Below, piece by piece: positions 59,754 through 64,000 of a stretch of DNA of 64,000 nt (its first letter is position 1; the number at the start of each line of letters is the position of its first letter). The notes beneath the pieces are model-generated. The model searched no databases. It worked only from the letters and a program-made list of their open reading frames with translations, and had not been told where the DNA came from. Both the position numbers and the translations under genes were made by a program. This DNA comes from Bog-950 sp046329515 (lineage in GTDB: Bacteria > Bacteroidota > Bacteroidia > Chitinophagales > LD1), in NCBI GenBank assembly GCA_046329515.1, contig JAXLUM010000003.1:248001-312000 (forward strand), written 5' to 3'.

Positions 59754-62198
59754 TTAATAAATTACTTGTGTGATTAAGTTGCCTTCCAGCACACCCGATG
59801 AAGCATTTACTGTGGCATTAGAGCCTGATACTTTTAACGCTTTAACCAATATGGTGTGCGAACCTGAACTAAGCGCTATGCTTGCATTAATTGACCATGA
59901 AGAAATAGCGGAGGTTGTTACTACTGAATTGTTCATGGCTGACACGCGCTGGTAGCCACCCGCACCTGTTGAAGGCATTTGAACTCCATCAACATATATG
60001 GCTATATCTACCACTGAACCGCCCGTTGAAGTGGTGGCCGTTGTTTGCACACCACCGCATGAACTGATTAAAACGGTTGCCGAGCTGCTTAGCGTGAACG
60101 TTGAAGATAAACCTGAGAGGCTGGTCCACGATGATGTACTGCTTATTGTGGAACCGCCTGAGCCGGTTACGGCATACACATTTGATGAACTGGAACCTAC
60201 GTAAGCCCAGCTCGTGCCGCTGCCGGTAGATTTTAATACCTGGCCACTGCTGCCTAATGACCCGTTTACATATAATGAGCCCGTAAAATTAACGCTGCCG
60301 GCCACATCTAACTTATAAGCAGGAGTTGTGGTGCCTATTCCAAAGTTTCCGTTCTCATCAAGGCGGGCACTTTCTGTGCTACCCTCAGTATAGAATACCA
60401 TTGGGGCGGCAGTAGAACTTGCTACACCAAAGTGTATAGCGCCGTTCCATGATTCATATTTGGCTTCAAGGCCGTCGGTATTGTTCTTAACATAGAAACC
60501 GCCACCACCGGTAAAGCTGGTACCAATACCGTTACCAGCGCTGGTAAATGTTGGGTTACTGTGGTTAGTAGCTACCAGCCATTTGCTTGAAGGCACTGTT
60601 GAGGTGCCTATTCCAATTTGGCCGCCCGAAGTAATACGCATACGTTCCGTACCGTTTGTTTTAAATATTAAATCTTTTGCATCTGTAGTGCCTACAAAGT
60701 TTGATGTGGTGGTAGAGGCATTACCCGTAAGCGCCCATGCGTTAGTATTTGTAGGGCCGGTGGCGCCTGTAGGGCCTTGAGGGCCTGTTGCACCTGCAAC
60801 GCCTGCTACACCTTGAGGACCAGTGGGGCCCTGTGCACCTGTTGCACCATTAGTTCCGTTTGCACCGGCAGGGCCTTGCGGGCCTGTAGCACCTTGTATG
60901 CCTTGTATACCCTGTGGACCTGTTGGGCCTGTAGGACCTTGTGCGCCTGTAGCGCCATTAGTTCCATTTGTGCCGTTAGCACCTGCAGGGCCTTGAGGAC
61001 CTGTAACGCCTTGTATACCTTGTGGACCAGTTGGGCCTGTAACACCATTGGTGCCGTTAGTACCAGTAGGGCCGGTGGGGCCTGTAGAACCGGTTGCACC
61101 TTTAGCGCCTGCAGTTCCTGCTACACCCTGAATACCCTGTATACCTTGCGGACCTGTTGGACCTTGTGCACCTGTAGCACCGTTACTTCCATTTGTACCG
61201 TTGGCACCGGCAGGGCCTTGTGGGCCTGTTGCACCTTGAATGCCCTGTATACCTTGCGGACCTGTAGGGCCTGTTGGACCTTGTGCACCTGTAGCACCAT
61301 TACTTCCATTTGTACCGTTGGCACCGGCGGGCCCTTGTGGACCTGTTGCACCTTGAATGCCTTGTAAACCTTGAGGGCCGGTTGCGCCTGTAGCACCTTT
61401 GGCACCCGCTGCACCTGCAACGCCTTGTAAGCCTTGCGGGCCTGTGGGACCAGTAGGTCCTTGAGCGCCTGTTGCGCCATTAGTTCCATTTGTACCGTTG
61501 GTACCTGCAGGACCTTGTGGACCTGTTGCACCCTGAATACCCTGTAGGCCTTGTGGACCTGTTGGGCCAGTAGGACCTTGAGCACCAGTAGCGCCATTAG
61601 TTCCATGCGTTCCGTTGGCACCGGCAGGACCCTGTGGACCCGTTGCACCTTGAACGCCTTGAATACCTTGCGGGCCTGTTGGGCCTTGCACACCTGCAGG
61701 ACCTTGCGGACCTACAGCACCTTGTGCACCTGTTGCACCAGGAACACCTTGTATACCCTGCGGGCCTTGTGGACCAGTAGGTCCTGTTGTTCCCGCAGCA
61801 TGTGCAGCAGCGCTATCGCTGTTTACCCAAAGTATACCATTGAACACGTAAATGCTATTGATATCCTTGTCATAAACCAATAAACCCTCGGCAGGATTTA
61901 CTATAGATAGTTTTTGTGCGGTGGTCATTCTTGGAATAAGTACGCCTTTGTTAGCAGAACTTAAATCAAGAATGGCGCTGTTTGTATCGGGCGTGGAAGT
62001 CCCTATACCAACAGTACCTTGAAAAATGGCCCCGTTTGCGGGAGCTGAAAGAGTGGAATAATTACTTCCGATGGCAAGATTGCCTTTCACTGAAACCCGG
62101 CTACCCGGCGTTTCTTCTCCAATGCCCAGGTTTTGGGCACCTGCTCTTATTACCGTAACAATTAATATTACGGTAGCTACTAATAGCTTCTTATTCAT
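59754..62198 (-). CDS. collagen-like Gly-X-Y repeat surface protein
   Basis: 814 residues from the ATG at 62198, which gives a signal peptide (MNKKLLVATVILIVTVIRAGAQ); a longer frame start at 62399 has no secretion signal. After NLGIGEETPGSRVSVKGNLA and the phylum-typical GVLIPRMTTAQKLSIVNPAEG / LLVYDKDINSIYVFNGILW comes ~330 residues of G-X-Y collagen triplets built on a 39-residue (117-bp) unit such as GATGPQGPAGANGTNGTNG. The C-terminal ~280 residues hold GIGTxTPxYKLDVAGSVNF repeats and a beta-rich end. Probably an exported trimeric fibre; attachment unknown. The second collagen-like gene lies 0.6 kb upstream. Confidence 0.87.
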   Translation of the reverse strand: MNKKLLVATVILIVTVIRAGAQNLGIGEETPGSRVSVKGNLAIGSNYSTLSAPANGAIFQGTVGIGTSTPDTNSAILDLSSANKGVLIPRMTTAQKLSIVNPAEGLLVYDKDINSIYVFNGILWVNSDSAAAHAAGTTGPTGPQGPQGIQGVPGATGAQGAVGPQGPAGVQGPTGPQGIQGVQGATGPQGPAGANGTHGTNGATGAQGPTGPTGPQGLQGIQGATGPQGPAGTNGTNGTNGATGAQGPTGPTGPQGLQGVAGAAGAKGATGATGPQGLQGIQGATGPQGPAGANGTNGSNGATGAQGPTGPTGPQGIQGIQGATGPQGPAGANGTNGSNGATGAQGPTGPQGIQGIQGVAGTAGAKGATGSTGPTGPTGTNGTNGVTGPTGPQGIQGVTGPQGPAGANGTNGTNGATGAQGPTGPTGPQGIQGIQGATGPQGPAGANGTNGATGAQGPTGPQGVAGVAGATGPQGPTGATGPTNTNAWALTGNASTTTSNFVGTTDAKDLIFKTNGTERMRITSGGQIGIGTSTVPSSKWLVATNHSNPTFTSAGNGIGTSFTGGGGFYVKNNTDGLEAKYESWNGAIHFGVASSTAAPMVFYTEGSTESARLDENGNFGIGTTTPAYKLDVAGSVNFTGSLYVNGSLGSSGQVLKSTGSGTSWAYVGSSSSNVYAVTGSGGSTISSTSSWTSLSGLSSTFTLSSSATVLISSCGGVQTTATTSTGGSVVDIAIYVDGVQMPSTGAGGYQRVSAMNNSVVTTSAISSWSINASIALSSGSHTILVKALKVSGSNATVNASSGVLEGNLITQVIY
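60770..61800. repeat. tandem repeat tract encoding the collagen-like region (copy A)
   Basis: 117-bp units (13 Gly-X-Y triplets) with shorter variants of 63-108 bp, about eight units, each with the CCTTG-TGG-ACC-TGT-TGG type pattern. Units differ at synonymous sites, so the tract is old or under gene conversion rather than newly expanded. Confidence 0.85.
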
Positions 62199-62344
62199 GG
62201 CGTATAGATTTTTGTGTTTGTAATACGTGGGTGTTGTGAAGTAGTTTTTGCAGAAATGGCAGAATGCGCCGGAAATCAACCTACATGCTTTGCCATACAA
62301 GTTGTACGTTGTGAGAATGCGTGTAGATACTGTATGAAAGTTAT

Positions 62345-62382
62345 TTGCTAAAAGAAAAGGCGGCCGTTCTACAGCCGCCTTT
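62345..62382 (-). terminator. terminator after the 114-residue secreted protein gene
   Basis: AAAGGCGGC (62356-62364) and GCCGCCTTT (62374-62382); minus-strand T-rich run TTTTCTTTTAG follows. Confidence 0.82.
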
Positions 62383-62425
62383 GAACCCAAAACAGACATG
62401 AAGTATTTTTGTGTTTTAATAATTG

Positions 62426-62770
62426 TTAGTTATTGAGTGGTTTTTCAGGTAAAACAGCGGTGGGTATAAAACTTCCGCACTCTTGCCTGTTAAGTGGCCC
62501 GGTTTTTATAACTGTTGTTGTTTTCGAATTATTAGCCAATGGCGGTGACGGCAATGTAACCGCCGGAACTAAACCAAGCATTTGGCTGCGACTTAATTGT
62601 TGTGTTAGACCAAGGGCGTTAACCTTAGCATTTGGTTGTTGTGGCGGTGCTGGTAATGTTATAGTTGGCACCGGCAAGTTTCTGTTTACACTAACGGCAG
62701 TTGCATTTTGAGCAAAGGCTGTAATGCCACTTATATATAGTGTTATAGATATTAATATATTCCTGATCAT
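62426..62770 (-). CDS. hypothetical secreted Pro-rich protein
   Basis: 114 residues. Signal peptide (MIRNILISITLYISGITAFAQ), then Pro-rich segments (NRNLPVPTITLPAPPQQPNA, VPAVTLPSPPLANNSKTTT). One Cys near the C-terminus. Between the two collagen-like genes on the same strand; 13 bp after the upstream one, so probably co-transcribed with it. No family recognised. Confidence 0.62.
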   Translation of the reverse strand: MIRNILISITLYISGITAFAQNATAVSVNRNLPVPTITLPAPPQQPNAKVNALGLTQQLSRSQMLGLVPAVTLPSPPLANNSKTTTVIKTGPLNRQECGSFIPTAVLPEKPLNN

Positions 62771-62783
62771 AAATATTTATTGA

Positions 62784-64000
62784 TTATTGGGTTAATAACA
62801 CTGAAACCATACCATATTCGTTACTGTTCCATTTTGCTACATCGGTAGAAACGGTGATACGTGCCGCTATACCAAAAGTGTAGGTGCCCGGTGAAAGGCC
62901 GGTAATGGTATAAGTGGTACTGTAGGTTTCCCGCGTATTGGCTGCTGCTCTTAAACCGTATGTTCCCGGGCCTATGGGCATAATGCCAGAACCGTTGTCG
63001 TATGCCGGTGTAATATCGAGGCTGTTGGAGGTGCCTACGGTGCTACCTAAACATACCGTGCCAATAATCATTACCTTTTGCGATGAACTGGTTATTACTA
63101 CACTAACTACCGGACCCGAAAAGGTGTAGTTTATTCCTGGAGGTGTTGTACAATAAGCACCGTTAGACACCATTGAACATACGGTGGCCACATTGCCTGC
63201 AGGACCTTGCGCCCCGGTGGCACCTGCAGGACCTTGAATACCTTGTATACCCTGTGGACCTGTGGCACCCGTGGCGCCATTCGTTCCGTTGGTGCCGGCA
63301 ACACCTTGTGGACCTGTTGCACCTGTGTTTCCTGTTGCACCCGTATTACCGGTGGGCCCGGTAGAACCTGTTGCGCCTTTGGCTCCCGTAGCACCTGCAG
63401 TGCCTGCAATACCTTGAATACCTTGCGCACCTGTTGGCCCGGTTATGCCTTGTATACCCTGTGGGCCAGTAACACCCGTGGCACCCTGTAAACCTTGCGG
63501 GCCTGTAGGTCCTTGTGCACCTGCGGCTCCATTGGCACCGGTTGCACCTGTTGGCCCGGCTATGCCTTGTATACCTTGTGGACCAGTAGCCCCAGTGGCG
63601 CCATTTGTTCCATTCGTTCCGTTGGTGCCGGCAACACCTTGTGGACCTGTTGCACCTGTGTTTCCTGTTGCACCCGTATTAACACCCGTGGCACCCTGTA
63701 AACCTTGCGGGCCTGTCGGTCCTTGTGCACCTGCGGCTCCATTGGCACCGGTTGCACCTGTTGGCCCGGCAATGCCTTGTATACCCTGTGGGCCAGTAAC
63801 ACCCGTGGCACCCTGTAAACCTTGCGGGCCTGTAGGTCCTTGTGCACCTGCGGCTCCATTGGCACCGGTTGCACCTGTTGGCCCGGCTATGCCTTGTATA
63901 CCTTGTGGACCAGTAGCCCCAGTGGCGCCAATCGTTCCGGTGGCACCGGCAACACCTTGTGGACCTGTTGCACCTGTGTTTCCTGTTGCACCCGTATTAC
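62784..64000 (-). CDS. collagen-like Gly-X-Y repeat protein, N-terminus beyond window
   Basis: At least 405 codons are open from the right edge to the stop at 62784. The visible N-terminal ~270 residues are collagen triplets (GATGPQGIQGIQGPAG, GAQGPAGAAGAKG-like text). The last ~135 residues form a beta-rich globular domain: VCSMVSNGAYCTTPPGINYT, VSVVITSSSQKVMIIGTVCL and FGIAARITVSTDVAKWNSNE with two Cys pairs. There is no T9SS sorting motif. One triplet break (G-V-N-T-G) occurs near 63680. A frame-internal GTG at 63191 is not a start: the collagen frame runs through it. Confidence 0.8.
   Translation of the reverse strand, partial: NTGATGNTGATGPQGVAGATGTIGATGATGPQGIQGIAGPTGATGANGAAGAQGPTGPQGLQGATGVTGPQGIQGIAGPTGATGANGAAGAQGPTGPQGLQGATGVNTGATGNTGATGPQGVAGTNGTNGTNGATGATGPQGIQGIAGPTGATGANGAAGAQGPTGPQGLQGATGVTGPQGIQGITGPTGAQGIQGIAGTAGATGAKGATGSTGPTGNTGATGNTGATGPQGVAGTNGTNGATGATGPQGIQGIQGPAGATGAQGPAGNVATVCSMVSNGAYCTTPPGINYTFSGPVVSVVITSSSQKVMIIGTVCLGSTVGTSNSLDITPAYDNGSGIMPIGPGTYGLRAAANTRETYSTTYTITGLSPGTYTFGIAARITVSTDVAKWNSNEYGMVSVLLTQ
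63200..64000. repeat. tandem repeat tract encoding the collagen-like region (copy B)
   Basis: Repeating 150-250-bp super-units of the CCTTG-TGG-ACC type, e.g. the block around 63481-63560 recurs near 63690-63790 and 63800-63890 with few changes. High local identity suggests recent expansion; assembly or copy-number error is possible here. Confidence 0.8.

Noticed and set aside
60777..61693. Long Cys/Thr-rich (plus) and Lys/Val/Gln-rich (minus) frames across the collagen tract
   Set aside because: They are alternative-frame readings of the Gly-X-Y repeat codons; compositions are artefacts of the repeat.
62784..63191. Stand-alone 135-residue protein starting at GTG 63191
   Set aside because: The collagen frame continues upstream without a stop, so it is the C-terminal domain of the larger protein.
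63200..64000. Possible CRISPR-like or satellite array at the right edge
   Set aside because: Repeats vary in unit length and encode continuous Gly-X-Y in one frame; no constant repeat with unique spacers.

Overview
The window looks like a chromosomal segment of a free-living Bacteroidota bacterium. Three proteins end in, or are built like, type IX secretion (T9SS) sorting-domain proteins. A PorP/SprF and PorE-like pair sits beside a giant secreted protein. Promoters fit the TTG-N17-19-TAnnTTTG pattern of the phylum, Shine-Dalgarno sites are rare, and parE/parC, sulfite exporter and DUF4846/DUF885 genes are of Bacteroidota type. All functional calls come from reading motifs; no database search was run.

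Layout. 1-9421, mostly minus strand: a T9SS surface module (PorP/SprF, PorE-like OmpA protein, large GTG-started secreted protein running off the left edge), a small Cys-rich lipoprotein, an RsmB-type methyltransferase, an FG-GAP repeat T9SS protein and a TauE/SafE exporter. 9529-12552: an alkyltransferase-like protein, then a cysteine operon (cysE, cysK). That operon is preceded by a short leader ORF with four consecutive Cys codons and mutually exclusive antiterminator and terminator hairpins, and it is interrupted by a small repeat-flanked four-helix-bundle gene. 12550-17854: a TlpA-like thioredoxin, a DUF4846 lipoprotein, and an apparently metal-regulated operon (two TTTAGA-N5-TCTAAA palindromes, FecA-like receptor, di-haem peroxidase, 48-residue Cys-rich protein). 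18018-26583: topoisomerase IV (parE, parC), tandem paralogous secreted proteins, a membrane protein and a DUF885 lipoprotein. 26707-36053: tRNA-Glu, a flavin monooxygenase, pgk, guanine deaminase, tgt, an LptF/G-type permease, a VWA-like membrane protein, fabG and tandem small secreted proteins.

36213-49890: a gingipain-fold T9SS protein, an unknown protein, a short ribosomal protein operon (rplD-rplW-rplB-rpsS-rplV) with its own promoter and terminator but without its usual neighbours rpsJ/rplC and rpsC/rplP, two histidine kinases without response regulators, an ECF sigma factor and a small T9SS protein. 50172-59672: a division and cell-wall cluster (mraZ, rsmH, ftsL, ftsI, murD, mraY, murE, ftsW) under a promoter overlapped by a four-copy 10-bp-phased AGTGG array, the expected MraZ operator. 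murD and murE are exchanged relative to the usual order and the cluster stops at ftsW. 59754-64000, minus strand: two collagen-like Gly-X-Y repeat proteins and a small secreted protein, the last gene open at the right edge.

The most notable item is the cysteine-codon attenuator ahead of cysE. Next come the MraZ operator field, the paired palindromes of the iron-type operon, the fragmented ribosomal and dcw clusters, and three unannotated small ORFs (19, 48 and 35 codons).
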